Shown here: piece by piece, positions 1-11,450 of the stretch
Layout of the letters: every line of letters starts with the position of its first letter
Position numbering within the stretch: the stretch's first letter is position 1
Assembly (NCBI GenBank): GCA_024663395.1
Contig: JANFAH010000019.1
Span: 682,001-746,000 of the forward strand
Source of the DNA: Pisolithus tinctorius
Lineage: Eukaryota > Basidiomycota > Agaricomycetes > Boletales > Pisolithaceae
DNA length: 64,000 nucleotides
Direction of reading: 5' to 3'
Position numbers and translations under genes: made by a program
Notes under the pieces: model-generated
The model's database searches: none
What the model saw: the letters and a program-made list of their open reading frames with translations, nothing else
Told to the model about the DNA's origin: nothing

Positions 1-137
1 TGATTCTGGTCTAGCTCTGACAAATGGGTTTGGTGGCGTCGCCAATCTTCGAGAGAGAAAATCGTTTGGTATATGACTGAGCCACTGTAACCGCCTAACA
101 GTGACGTTCATATTTCGAAACAAAGTCTGACTGCCAC

Positions 138-190
138 GTGCTCGGACGGCGATGCAGTGCCGGACGCCAACCTTTTCCCGGCCCGAACGC
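138..190. repeat. Diverged repeat, copy 1
   Basis: Short match to the core of the repeat described at 2262-2420: both have a GATGCAGTGC core, then a CGCC/GCACCAAC-like stretch, then a T-rich run ending in CCC. Only the core is visible here. No coding or terminal structure is seen. Confidence 0.35.
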
Positions 191-675
191 AGAAAAGTTA
201 TTTGGCGGTGTACCGAACATTGTTGGAATTTCGGCCATCGCAAGCAGTGGTAGACAAATCCAGATCAGAATGCCAGGCGTACAACACATGCATAGGGCCA
301 CTCCACCGGTTTGGCGGGAGTTCACTGGCTGTGTCCGACCAATATCGGAGCAGTATCTCGACCTAAAGATCCAAACATACAGTTTGTGGCTCGCCGCCAC
401 GAACACACTTGAGATTCGTGTCGTTGATGGCGATCGCGAAATTGCTGCAGCGATGGTAATTCAGCAACGTCGACGATGCAACGACAGATAATCCCACGTG
501 GAACTTGATAAGAAGGAGAATGGATACATACCTACAATTCATCCGAACCTGCAGTCATCGCATGCGGGCATGCCCAGCACCCATCTATCCACGCGCGCGC
601 TCTGGGCATATGTACAACTGCATGGTTTGAAATCAGTGATGGGAGCGCACATGCCCCTGCCGAATCACTTGCATT

Positions 676-880
676 TTTGTGGCAACGAAGTTAACTGAAA
701 AGAACGCGTTTTCGCCGGAAGGCGGTCAGGGTAAATTGGAGGGCGTAACTAGCCGTAGCCTCTTTTTCGTTCGTTGAGTTTGCAATGCGACGTCAATGAC
801 GTTGACGAATATGTAGTGTTTAGCGCTGCACTGGATCCCTTGATCTATTACCATTTCCGCCAGCGCCACTTCTAAACCTC
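676..880. repeat. Diverged repeat, copy 2
   Basis: This stretch aligns along its length with 2262-2420. Shared landmarks, in order, are a GGC(A)ACGAAG-like start, GTTAACTGAAA, a purine-rich GGAAGGCGGTCAGGG block, GAGTTTGCAATG, then a GCGCTGCAC core. The two copies differ by many substitutions and small gaps, so the duplication is old. The repeat family is not recognised and no transposase or terminal inverted repeat is visible. Confidence 0.55.
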
Positions 881-1611
881 TGTTGATGCTGTGGCCTGCT
901 CGTTTACACGAGTATCTTGGCGTGCACCCAAGACTGAATTTTTTGGGAATGACGAGCAAGCTGAGAGACGTGACACCGTGTGACAGTTCGTGAATTTCTG
1001 TGACCACGTGACACGTAATCCCTCCGTGTACAGGTCGAATAACAAATCATGAATTACACACCGCACTGAAACGGACACTAGGATTTTTGCAGGCCGGTGG
1101 ACAAACAGAAACAGGTTCGTGTCGCAGGACATTCAACATAGGTACCAATGGAATCTTTCCAATTAGCTGCGGCCACCGGTGCTGAACGTTCACAGAGTCT
1201 ATTCGATCAGCTCCGCTTCAGACGGATAGCTCAGCCTAGAAATGATAGGGTCGTGAGGATACATATGGCATGATGCATGTACTTTGTGCACGGGTCAGTA
1301 TGCTCTGTCGTCGATGGCGATGTTAGCAGCGCGACGATAGCCTTCGTGGAAGCCATAATGACGAATAAATAATGATGACCTCGGTGCCTACCCACGTTCC
1401 TTGGAGCTTACGGTCATCCGCGGAGTGCACACAACACGTCGCCTTCGGTGTGTAGCTAACTGACACGCATTCCACAGCAACAGCGGACGGGCGCGTAACG
1501 GTGCAGTAGTTCCATCGGAGAGCCGTGAAACTTGTTAGCGGCAACGAATGATACCCAGAAAATGTGGACTCGGAAACTTCGTTGAACACTTGACACTCCT
1601 ATTTTCGCTGG

Positions 1612-1720
1612 GTCTGAAATGCAATGTTGATGATCGATGATGCTTAGCAGTATCTGCGCTGTACTGGATTCCTTTGCCTATTTCCGTCTTCCTCACGACA
1701 TTTGTGGGTGGAAACCCCTC
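1612..1720. repeat. Diverged repeat, copy 3
   Basis: It carries TGCAATGTTGATGATCGATG, then a GCGCTGTACTGGATTCC core close to GCGCTGCACTGGATCCC in copy 2 (around 825). Similarity extends about 100 bases, including a CCTATTTCCGTC/ATTACCATTTCCGCC pair of related strings. Family unknown. Confidence 0.5.
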
Positions 1721-2261
1721 TTCCAGTGAAAGCTGAATGCGCGATGGAGCGCAGACAAGTATACGGATTGTGTCAGGCAGTGAGTACGGTACACCTACGT
1801 TCTGCTGCAACTACCGTTACTGATCTCACATTGGCAAGTGAATTTGGTCCCCCATCCTACATGGTTTTGAGGAACTCATTATTGACCTACTGTGTCACTA
1901 TGACTCACCGCAGCTCCGCGATTGTCGTCTTGACTATCCAAGATTAAACTTCGAAGCAAAGTCGTCGGACACGTGTTCAAGGAATTCCGCTGGATAATGG
2001 CTTGCCCCGAACTGCGGATCCCCGTAAGAAAAAATCTTTGCATCTGGCAGAACACCGTCGGGCATCAATCGGACGGGCGGAGCGACGGACAAGAACCAAT
2101 TCAAAACGCCATGCAGTCAACGTACGGATGGCATTTTTCCACTAACTGGGCTGGAGTGGTCCAGTAACATTGAGTGGTACTTGGTCCGCTCCACTATGAC
2201 CCACGCACATGTGTACCACGGTGTGCTCCGCATGAGTCATGGACCCCACCTGAGTTAATTG

Positions 2262-2420
2262 CATCTGGTGGCGAAGAAGGTAACTGAAAGGACATTTTCC
2301 AGAAGTGATCAGGGGCGTGAACACTGCTAATGTCTCTCTCGTAGAGTTTGCAATGCTGCACCGACGATGCAGTGCTTGGCGCTGCACCAACTTTTTTCCC
2401 CTCGTGTCTGCCGGACACCC
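2262..2420. repeat. Diverged repeat, copy 4
   Basis: Best-preserved partner of 676-880: GAAGGTAACTGAAAGGAC, then GATCAGGGGCG, GAGTTTGCAATGCTGCACC and a GCTTGGCGCTGCACC core in the same order and spacing. The four copies sit 640-830 bases apart, which suggests an old tandem array of roughly 0.75 kb units. No open reading frame is conserved between copies. Confidence 0.55.
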
Positions 2421-3400
2421 AGCATGGTGGCCCATGGCACGTTTTTGTCCCCCATACGCCGGCGAAACGAAAATGATATAATGATGTTGCGGACATTAAA
2501 CCGACTTCTACTTACTTTCGTTATTCTCCGAGGGGCCGTAACTCTCAACCATCCATACTACATACGCACAGCATCACCAATGTTGTGAATGGTATGATTA
2601 ATGGCTAAAAGTATAATCGTGACGTCTAGCACCAAACTGTAACGAAAAGAAGCATACGTACCTTGTGATAGGAGGCCTAGGTCGGATCAGATTTGTTGAA
2701 AGGAGGCGGTGTGACCCCTTCGAAGGGAACGTTCTCCAAACGGTGATGTCGGAGATGCCAAGGCCACTCCAGTTACGGAGCGGTGACAGGCCAGTTCTAA
2801 ACATGCACCTGCGACACATGGGTTGCAATTATGCAAGGCACGGACGACGAGAGTGGCTGATCGGTATGAACCTTGTGTTGTCCGACACGCCCCATAGTCA
2901 TTCCATTGTCCCTCTCCCCGAAACAAGATTCGTCCTTATCATGTGTTGTGTTGGAATGGGTGGCACGACTTTGCGCCTTCACACGTAGCAGGTGCCACTG
3001 CCACTTGTCATGGGACTCGGTAGCTATCGCGTCGCGTCAGTAGTCATATGGGGCTTGACTGAGGTTAGTTGCCACCTCACGCGCGGTGGAGTGTGCCTTG
3101 CGCAGCGTGACTAAGGTCACTCTGCCTCGTGTATCCTCGTGCATCACTATATCGGTGGGACATTTCATTACCCGCCCCTGCCGGCACTTCATATATAGCA
3201 AACGGGTTGTCTGGCGTCGCCTTTCGACGGAAGGCCACCAACCTGGGGGGCAAAAGGGCATACAAAGATCTGTTTATACATACCTGGTTTTTGTCAGATC
3301 AGAGAAGTCTCGTATGAAAATAGTGGAGCAAAGGAGAGGAGCAAAAAGAAGCCTGTCCGGCTTGACTCTGTTCCGGTTTCGGGGACGGTCAGCGTGTGCA
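2421..3400. other. Stretch without recognised gene
   Basis: No reading frame here shows a known family or exon chain. The longest frame (3086-3667, plus) is low-complexity across the later promoter area and is not treated as a gene. A TATATA string lies at 3190-3195. Nothing else is supported. Confidence 0.4.
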
Positions 3401-3420
3401 CCAACATGCCGTCCGACGGG

Positions 3421-3490
3421 CCGTATAAAGCCATCAGACGTCGGACTGTGCAGAGTTTCCACTTTCTTTTCAATTTTTTTTTTTTTTGTT
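3421..3490 (+). promoter_or_regulatory. Putative promoter of the PPxY membrane protein gene
   Basis: A TATAAAG box at about 3423-3430 is followed by a pyrimidine-rich region with an uninterrupted run of about 14 T at 3473-3486. A second TATAAGG lies at about 3615. Poly(dT) tracts next to TATA boxes are common nucleosome-excluding promoter elements in fungi. The start codon is at 3791, so a 5' leader of 180-350 bases is implied. This is inference from sequence only. Confidence 0.4.
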
Positions 3491-3790
3491 TCTTCTGCTA
3501 CACGCAACGGCGGCGACGAGGGATATGATGGTGGAAAAGCGACAAGCGGCCTCGTCCGGGAGTGGAGCAGGTTGGTCCCCCGTTTTATGTACTGTCGGTT
3601 CGGTAGGACCCGCGTCTATAAGGGACGGAGGGAACCTTTCCTCACTAGTGCACACTGCACTGCATGACTGGCTGATAGCTTAGCTGGGCTCAGCTTGCCT
3701 CGTTGCTGGATTCATACTAAGACGTCTCGTCTTGTCTTGTCGTGTATCCCAGCGTCTTTTTCTTCTTTCTCTTCTCTCTGACACCCCGTC

Positions 3791-5165
3791 ATGTCGTCGT
3801 CGCCAAGCGACACACCGACGCCGTCTTCGCAGACGTCGGTGTCGCCGACATCCAGCTCTGGTAGCTCCTCTTCCTCCTCCTCTTCGTCTTCCACCTCTGA
3901 TACAAGTACAACTACTAACGTCACAACTCCACCAGCTACTCCCACGACTTCCTCCTCCCCCACCCCTACTACATCGTCGACAACTCCAACGACGTCCGCC
4001 TCTCCGTCTACCTCTCCTACCTCATCTGCAAACGGAGGCTCCCCTACTACCAATGGATCGGGTACTACGTCCAGCGGTGGCTCTTCAGAGGCAGGCAGCT
4101 CCGCGACGTCCGCCGCTGCTGCGGCTACGACCACATCGACTCCACAATCTACGGAGGTGCAGACGACAGTGACGTCCGCGGTACCTACAACTTACTTGTA
4201 AGCCATAAAATCTCTGATCCTCACTCTTTCATCGTGCCCTGACCATCGCATGCCCATGATGCAGATCTACCGATGCTGCAGGATCGACTGTCGTAATCAC
4301 AACTACGTTTGCAACCACCGTGCCGACGACGACGACATCAGCACTCAGTCGAGTGCATCAAGTAGCACTCCGATAGGCGCTATCGTCGGTGGTGCCGTTG
4401 GAGGCGTCGTTGCCCTCGTTGCCCTCGTACTCTTGATCTACTGCATCAGAAGAAGGTCATCCAAAGACGAGTTTGATGGGGACTTTGATCCAGATCGTGT
4501 CGTCAGCCGCTCTGCCGGAGGGGGCGGTACCCTTCCACAGCTCGATTTGGCAGAAGAAGCAAATAATATCACGCCATTTAATGCCTACGCCGCCGATGCG
4601 GAGCAAGGGATGCGGCAATATGGTCAATCGCCGTTTGCTAGTGGCCCTTCGGCTATGGGTGTAGCGGGCGTCCAGGCACAGCATCAAATGCCTAACTCGC
4701 CTCCTCCCCCGAGCTCGCCGTCACATTACTCGGATGGCCAGTCTTACTACCAGGGCGCGGGAGGCTCAGCTAGCGGGCACTCCCCCCAACAATCCCTCTC
4801 AGTCCGCCCACCGCCAGGTGCAGCGATGCTGCCCACATCAGCAGCAGCAGCCGTTCATGTACGGCACTGCCCCCGCAGATTGGCATGCTCCTCGTCCGGG
4901 CTCATCTCCCCCGCCGAGCACCGTTCCCAGTGCAAGTGCAAGCTCGAGAAGTGCCAAGGAACGTGAGGCTGCTGGTGGAAGAAGCGCATATGGTTTGGGC
5001 CTCGCAACTCAGCACGAAGCCCCGGAAGGTAGTGGTTCTATGCTGGGCTCCTCAGGAGGGAGCGGCGCCGGGGTTGTTGTGCACCAGGATGCGGGAAGAG
5101 CTCCAGATGCAGAGGCAGAGACGCCGCAAGAGATCCCGCCCTCCTACGATTCAATACAGCACTAA
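3791..5165 (+). CDS. Mucin-like single-pass membrane protein with cytosolic PPxY tail
   Basis: Seen: a first exon from 3791 to about 4196 encodes about 135 residues, almost all Ser, Thr and Pro. A GTAAGC donor follows, with a likely acceptor near 4264. A Thr-rich stretch then leads to one hydrophobic segment (GAIVGGAVGGVVALV..., about 4375-4440) and a basic stop-transfer IRRR. The tail is Pro/Gln/Tyr-rich and ends in EIPPSYDSIQH, with PPSY at 5136-5147. No N-terminal signal peptide is visible, so the topology would be N-outside with the membrane segment as anchor. The Ser/Thr domain is expected to be O-glycosylated, as in fungal wall-stress sensors, but no WSC cysteine domain is present, so I do not call it a WSC sensor. 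The reading frame breaks twice by one base, near 4320-4345 and near 4840-4850. This may be assembly error, a very short intron at the first site, or decay. Confidence 0.7.
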
Positions 5166-7779
5166 AAGGTGGTGGTGAACGAACGACATTAAAGAGGTGT
5201 ATATGCTTTTACTAGCAAGACGACAAGCAGGGCATGGCAACACGATCTATCCACAAAAAGGCGGAAAGGCCATCCTTGCCTATGTCCTTACGACTTCCAC
5301 GGTATATTTTTTTTCCTTTCAAGAGCTCGCTTCTTTTCATCCCCCACTTTCGATCAAGTCATCTTCTTCTATCACGCTATGATCTACCTACCCCTTCTAA
5401 CGCTTAACGTACTGTGCTCTCTTAAATGGACGTGAGTTTTGTAAGTATGCATATCCCCCCCTCCCAAAGTCACAGGCGTCTTGGTCTCAGTAGTGGCGCG
5501 TTGGTGTTTCGTTCTTCACCACACTGCCTCGACCCTTGGCCTTCTTCCCTCTGCTTTGATCCTTCACAAATCACCGGCCCATGTCATCCTTCTTGTTCCT
5601 CGTCCCTTGTGCCTACTTGGCTGTGCCTCGCCTGGGCCGAATCCGATCATCACAAACAAGCATGGCTGTTTCGTTCGGCGTGCCAAGCATGCCGTTTATT
5701 TCGATCCGCCTTTCTGCAACATGTGTGGGATGGGAGAGGGGAGATTGGTCCATCGAAGGAGACGTCGGATATATATATAACATGGACACTTGACTGACGA
5801 TTACGAAGATGGACTCTACTTGGTCGGACTTTTTTCTTGGAAGAGTTGGGGTATTTAGTGTAGATACAACGTACGTGTATTATTATTTAGTGCGCTCTCG
5901 TCGACTCGAGAGCTATCACGACATCGGTAGGTAGCCAAGCCCTGGTGATAACGAACAGATAGGCTGGGCAAAGTGAAAGGGCTTTATCAATCCTATCCTG
6001 TGTGGTGATGAGTCGTGCCCCGATCTGTCCGATAGGTAGACAAGGCTGTCAATGACTCGGATGATGAGTCGGACACTGATGGGGGCGTTCCGCATCCGAT
6101 CGTTCAGGGGATGTAAGTATGTTCCGGTATCCGATAACGTGTGGTGTTGCATGTGAACTCACCACAAATTCCACATGCCCATTCCACGGCACCTGAGGAA
6201 GAACAGTGGCAGTTTAAGGCAATATAGACCTTACTACGCTGCGCCTCAAACTGCCAGTGACTACTAGCAAAGTTTATATGGTCCCACCTATGTATGCGAA
6301 GTGCAGGTTTGACCTGGGAACTTGTAAAACGGTGGGATTATATTTGGGATCGCTGAAGACGATGTCAGCGAGCATAGTACGGCAACCTGCAAGTAGCCCG
6401 GTTAGTGCGTGTGTAAAATATAGCCATAGAAGCTGATACATACGCCGATACCAGACCGCCGGGTACAAGGGGCAGTGTTATTAGGCTAGTCGATTCATTG
6501 CGGCATGACCATGTGCAATGGGCACAGGAGTGTCCTCGTTCGGGGAATGGCATCCGCCCGCCGCTTGGACAGTTGTACACTCGTTAAATCCCTACTTGCC
6601 GCATCAACGGGTGCTAAAAATGTAGACGGAATGATAGCGAGAAAGGTACGAGTGGCACAATATATATATGCCACCGTCCTATACCCACCCAACGTTCCAC
6701 AATGGTTGATGGCATTCAATCTATCCAATTTGAAGTGGGTCAAATCGACTTTAGGGAGAAGGATATAGGGGATGGCAAGGCTATAGGGCGCTACGAGTGT
6801 ATGATGAATCGACCCCCGAGAACATATATATACGTACTAGTTAAGCTGGAGAAGCGGGATATGGTGACTTGACGTTGACCTTGAAGGTATGTGTGTAGCA
6901 AAGTGCAGCACACCAGCGTCGTACGTCGACCAACAGAGATCTTCTATAGGCGTTTTCATTCCGTCTGGTGAAGAATACCGACCTCGTCGAGCACCACGAG
7001 GTCCGCGTACACAACAGGAGATATAGTGAGCTGTGTTGTCGGCACAGTCATTTGCCCCGCCATATTACTGTACACCAGGATGATAGTGATAGTAAAAGAA
7101 GTGTGGAGTTTATGTAAGCCCCGTGTGAGAGACTCCGCCAGATGGAAAACTGCAACCCTGTGAAACCAGTAGTGACTCAATAAATCGACAACTATAGACG
7201 AATGTGCACAAAACATGCAACCCCCAGCGTCCAATCCAGCGGGACAGACGCACAGATTGGCAAGCTGCACTGTGCGGTAATCTGCTAAAGAAATGTGTAG
7301 CGTTGAGTCCACATACCTTGGACAGATCACATCCGAACAAAGGCCCGCTTGGCATGGGATCAGTACCAACGGACACGATTCAGGCTAAGCAACGGCACCC
7401 AACCCAACTGCCAGCGCGTGCCCAAAAGATTAATAAAGCCAGGTGGGTCAGAAAAAAGAGTTGAAGGAAGAATGTCCTTCGCACACGGCCCCCGTTGCCT
7501 GAACTTGCCTCTCACACAACTTCTGACTTCATGCATCATGTCTGCTTTGTTTATGGCTGACTATGCTACGACCTAGAGCTCACTTGAAGCTCGGTTCACA
7601 AGGAACCTCGCATGTGCGTGAGGCACAGACAGAATTGTAATCACTGCAAGTATGTATCATCCCCCTATTGCCCCCTATTCCCTAGTATTATATAGTGCCC
7701 CAATCCCCCCCCCCCCCCCTCCCCCGTTCCTGCCACTCTTCCTTCTCTGCGGACCACCATACAGCCTTGACTTCTCCAA
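5166..7779. other. Intergenic, no gene recognised
   Basis: The first 600 bases are pyrimidine-rich and probably hold the 3' untranslated region of the upstream gene. From about 5,900 to 7,600 no frame has a recognisable domain or a chain of spliced exons. A TATATA string lies at 6661-6668 and another at 6824-6830. The only strong local feature is the C-tract at 7705-7725, described separately. Confidence 0.4.
7685..7725 (+). promoter_or_regulatory. TATA box and C-homopolymer upstream of tandem membrane gene 1
   Basis: A TATTATATAG string at about 7687 is followed by a run of 15 C, one T and five more C (7705-7725), then a CT-rich leader up to the ATG at 7780. CT-rich leaders are common in fungal core promoters. 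The long C-run is also a place where assembly length may be wrong. Confidence 0.4.
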
Positions 7780-8583
7780 TGGATTCAGATTCCGCTAAAG
7801 GCGAGCTACTCGGTCCTAACACAGGCAAAGTAAGGATTTGAACAACTCTGTCATTCACCGGCTAACATATTTTTCATCCACTTCGCTAGCCATTGTCATC
7901 CTACGAACTATGGTTCATTTTCAGCATAGTTCTTGGAGCGATAGTGATGATCTTCACCGCACTGCTCCTGCTTATGTTCAGTCTGTACGTTTGGAACATT
8001 GAGCATCTGTATCTTACTCACACTACCCCACAACCAGCATTGAGCGTTGGGAAAAACTCTCGCTTCGCACGGCCCCTGGCCGGTATGATCTGCCACTACA
8101 AATGAGAGCGGGTCCCGTCTCAAGTAACTTTGTGCTCCCAGTGTATATGCGAAAGACACACTCCCGGTGCATAATGACTTCAATGCCTCGCCACGATATA
8201 CTCCTCTCCGGTCGATGTTATCGACCATTGTACTTCCAATACGCAGGTGTGTTCGCAATATTGATTTCTTTTTTTCACGACACGTGTATCTTGTAAGTTA
8301 TCTGACCTTTTCCCCCCAACTAGCCTGTGTTCATTCTTCCGGTCTCTGTCCAATTTTTTCTTTCATCGCAAGGATCGTAATTCTTTGCCAGAGGAACGCT
8401 CCGCTGGAAGGTCGCGTGAACTTCCCCGTTCGGCTACACGAGTGTATGTCAGCTCTTCCGTGCGATCTGCTGTTACAGATGCCAACGAGAACAGGCCCCA
8501 TTCATTTTATGTTCGCCGTCAAAATAGGAAAGGGACTTTTCCGTGGACCTGAGGACCCACCGCCAGTATACCAGGGCCCGTGA
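7780..8583 (+). pseudogene. Decayed tandem copy 1 of PPxY small membrane protein
   Basis: An ATG at 7780 opens a short hydrophilic exon (MDSDSAKGELLGPNTGK) with a donor at about 7830. An acceptor near 7890 leads to one membrane segment (SIVLGAIVMIFTALLLLMF). The third exon, about 8370-8583, aligns with that of the copy at 9.3-9.66 kb (shared HSFY/NSFY and NRKG/YRKE blocks). The shared block and the end (PPPVYQGP, with PPVY at 8560-8571) lie in different frames, and most of the Pro-rich tail is missing. I infer a frame-shifted, internally deleted duplicate. It could still be expressed as a diverged protein. Flanking DNA downstream is also duplicated (CAGATTTTC at 8634 and 9684). Confidence 0.5.
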
Positions 8584-9023
8584 AACCCACAATAGGGAGA
8601 TGGCATGGAATTTATGACTCTATCACGCGGCCTCAGATTTTCGTTGGCTGTATAACCGCAAACCAGTAATCTCGGTCCCGTAATGAATAAGTCAGTGTAG
8701 TGGACTCCGGCGAGCGCAGTTGACATCGAGAGCAGACAAGTGCCTTGAGTCATAAACGGTTCTTCTAAGCTGGAAATCCAGAGAACCCAGGATATGTCAG
8801 ACAACTGTCGACGGCTGTGGACCGTCGGACTCGTGGGGCTGTGGATAGTGGAGGGCTGTTGTTGGTGCTTGTTTGATCCATGACGTCGGAAGCGCTTACA
8901 AGTCACTTGGTGCTGCGCTGCGGGGTAGTAACAAGCTAAATAGGTGAGTGACGAGCTGTGCACTCCTACATACGAAAACACCCACCTAGGATATCCTGGG
9001 TCCATACGGCTTCGACGTCCCCA

Positions 9024-9662
9024 ATGACCCCCGTACCACAGAGCTCAGTACTACTACGACCAAGGGCACTAATTAATAGTGACACTCAGACAAACCAGGC
9101 AAGGAGTTCATGATAAGGAACTCTATCACTGGCCGGCTAACATCCCATCCTACCAGCCATTCTATCAAAATGCTTATTTCATCGTGGCCGCTGTTGCGGT
9201 AATCCTGTTAATCCCGCTTCTGATGTGCAGGTGGGCATCTGTTTATTGCTGCACGTGTATCTTACCTTTCCCTCCCCCCGCAACCTAGGGTGTGCGCTCT
9301 CCGCAGGTCTCGTCGCCCTCTCTCCAACTTTTTCGTTATTCGCAGGGGTCCTCGTTCTTGGCTAGGGCGACCCGACCGCTGGCACTTCGCATGAACCTCA
9401 CAGAACAATGCCCCTCTCGCCCATTGGGATGACACATCGCCCCTCTGACAGACCCGCGGTAACAGGCGGGAACGGGCGCAACTCATTCTATGCTCCTGGA
9501 GAGTATAGGAAAGAAGCTCTTCCTGTGTATGATAGCGTCGGTGCCCCACCTCGGTATGCAGAACCTGAACGGCCTCCCTATGGATCTTCGCCTGCAGGTC
9601 AACCACTATCCGGGGATCTGAGGGCCCCGCCGCCTACCTACCCAGGCCTACGAAACTCATGA
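9024..9662 (+). CDS. Small single-pass membrane protein with two PPxY motifs (tandem copy 2)
   Basis: The clear parts are a membrane exon (about 9157-9230: PFYQNAYFIVAAVAVILL) and a last exon from about 9350 to the TGA at 9660-9662. The tail contains GAPPRY (PPRY at 9546-9557), ERPPYG and APPPTYPG (PPTY at 9630-9641). The donor after the membrane segment is CAG|GTGGGC, and the acceptor is near 9347. The 5' exon is uncertain: an ATG at 9024 is possible, but alignment to copy 1 ends near CAGGCAAG at about 9097. PPxY motifs bind WW domains of Nedd4/Rsp5-type ubiquitin ligases, so a role as membrane adaptor for ubiquitination or sorting is a reasonable inference. The protein is not otherwise recognised. 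Confidence 0.55.
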
Positions 9663-9977
9663 TAAAGGGATGACTTGGATTTTACAGATTTTCATTGGTG
9701 TTGTTCTTGTATGACTGTATCACAAACTATTCTCGATGCATTTTTCTTTTGGCTGCCACATATGGACAAGTACGTACTTGTTGTGGTCACGACTGCGGAA
9801 TAGCGTTTCGACCCCAACAACTCCAAGCAGTCATGTTCAAGTCATAATACACGATACATGACGTGCATGCCCATTATATGGATGTAAAAACTTAACAGAT
9901 GGAATGACATATCGTACACATTTCTATGTTTGATATCTGACCAGAAACTACATGTGGATATGCACGGAGAAATAAGA

Positions 9978-11450
9978 TTAGTAAACACCCCTTACACCCT
10001 CCATCCTCGCCCTGAGCGCATGGAGAACCTCCAAGTTTTTCTTCCTCTTCTCTTCGATAGGTCCGCTGAGGGCTTCTTCCCACCATTTGTCGCCCGTTTC
10101 TTCGGCACTGGTCTTCCATCCCCCCGCAAGGAACTGTTTGAACCGCTTCATAGATCCAGTAGGTGGGACACGCATAGCTCGAACCTTGGCCCAATGCGGT
10201 GGAGGGTTGGATGCCGAGTACCTCCGTGGCACAGCCCCGGATTCGGCACTAGAGTCGACCGGAGGTTTGCAGAAACCCTCGCAAGCGAGTGCAACAGCCG
10301 GTGGACGGATATCCTGCCCTGCTTGAAGCAAAGCTGGGAAACGGCGATGCAATGGAGGACGGAACCGTCGGGTTCGACGATAGGGGTACGAGAGCGTTTA
10401 TTCGTCGCAGCGAATGCTTCATTGAGGGTCTTCTCGAGCTTGTCAGTGTCACTGATGAAGCCATCTGTTTAGTGTCGCGGTGCCGTTCAAGTTCAAGTGG
10501 TTCGGTGAGCTGGTGTTGGTGTCGCTGTCGGCAGGCGATTGGTCATGAGTAGAAATAGCTCCGTTGGACATAGCTTCGCCGGTGCGGCGACGTTTGGGAG
10601 GCGTGACATAACGCGCAATGGCATACAGCTATGATGGGTGGTGAATACACAAACAAAATACGGCTAAGTTATATGATGGAGAAACACCTACCCATTTTTG
10701 GTCCCAGGCTGCAATGGATATCCTGACCTCATATCGCGCAAACATGGGTATCTCACGTATAAAGTGATAATGAGTAGCTATAACGGTCGGTCATCACCAC
10801 GCCGGTGGTCTAAGTGTTAAATCCGACCTACCCCCGAGTGCGATAACTCCCTGGCTGACACTCCAGGCTGGAAACGCCTTCCACATAACTCTGAGACGCG
10901 CAGAATCTAGAGCCTGTAATTCATACATTTTCATAGTCAAAAAATAGCCTCGTTTGCCAGTATAGTCAGGAGCGCTGACGAACGTACCTTGGCATAGCTT
11001 GAATTGCTGAGATGCATCCCAAACATGTCCACATCATCGATACCTGTTCTACCAGTCAGTCGAAAGTTCCCTAAGAGCAACCTCACGAAGTACGCAAGGT
11101 TGGACCACGAGTTGTGTCACGCGAGCCAAAACCGAACTCACTTGCCCATCGTCTGTAAGTCGTCACCAGTTCGAACGGATTGGACCCGACAGGACAAAGT
11201 GCTTCCACGCGCTCCGCGATGATTCGGTTCCGTTCTGAGGGTGACTTGAAAAGTAAACTCGCTCGTAGAAGGAGGAACCGAATCCTTGCTACGATGATGG
11301 GCCAGAACACGCGGACTGCGAAATGGAAAGCGGCGTTCGGTTTAGCCGGACTTGGGGGACAAGATTGGAAGACGTACTATGCCAGACGAACGGCCAAGAG
11401 CCTGCATTAACAAGGAAGACCAGAAAGACGCACAACCTGAGATAGTCCAT
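9978..11450 (-). CDS. THEM6-like (4-hydroxybenzoyl-CoA thioesterase-like) protein
   Basis: I chain about seven minus-strand exons from ATG 11450 to TAA 9978-9980. Residues 1-22 form a hydrophobic N-terminal anchor (MDYLRLCVFLVFLVNAGSW). Then come VFWPIIVARIRF, WASIDDVDMFGMHLSNSSYA, a LDSARLRVMWKAFP block, REIPMFARYEVRISIAAWDQ, RYVTPPKRRR, EPDGSVLHCIAVSQLCFK and a Lys/Glu-rich end with MKRFKQFLAGGW. The order and the D-x-D-x-F-G-H-x-N-N-like block fit the fungal relatives of THEM6, which adopt a hot-dog thioesterase fold and sit at the endoplasmic reticulum. Substrate is unknown; some fungal homologues lie in secondary-metabolite clusters. Introns of about 50-75 bases have standard ends. No break is seen. 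A hydrolase role is inferred from family, not shown. Confidence 0.75.

Noticed and set aside
3086..3667. 193-codon plus-strand open frame
   Set aside because: It spans two TATA boxes and the T-run of the next gene's promoter, has no domain and no splice chain, and its composition is that of non-coding DNA.
4321..4349. 29-base intron as explanation of the first frame break in the membrane protein
   Set aside because: It has GT...AG ends and restores the frame, but all other introns in the window are about 45-80 bases, so an indel is more likely. Kept only as an alternative in the gene entry.
8502..9005. 167-codon minus-strand frame
   Set aside because: It overlaps the last exon and flank of the tandem membrane genes and shows no domain; the plus-strand homology between the two copies explains the conservation.
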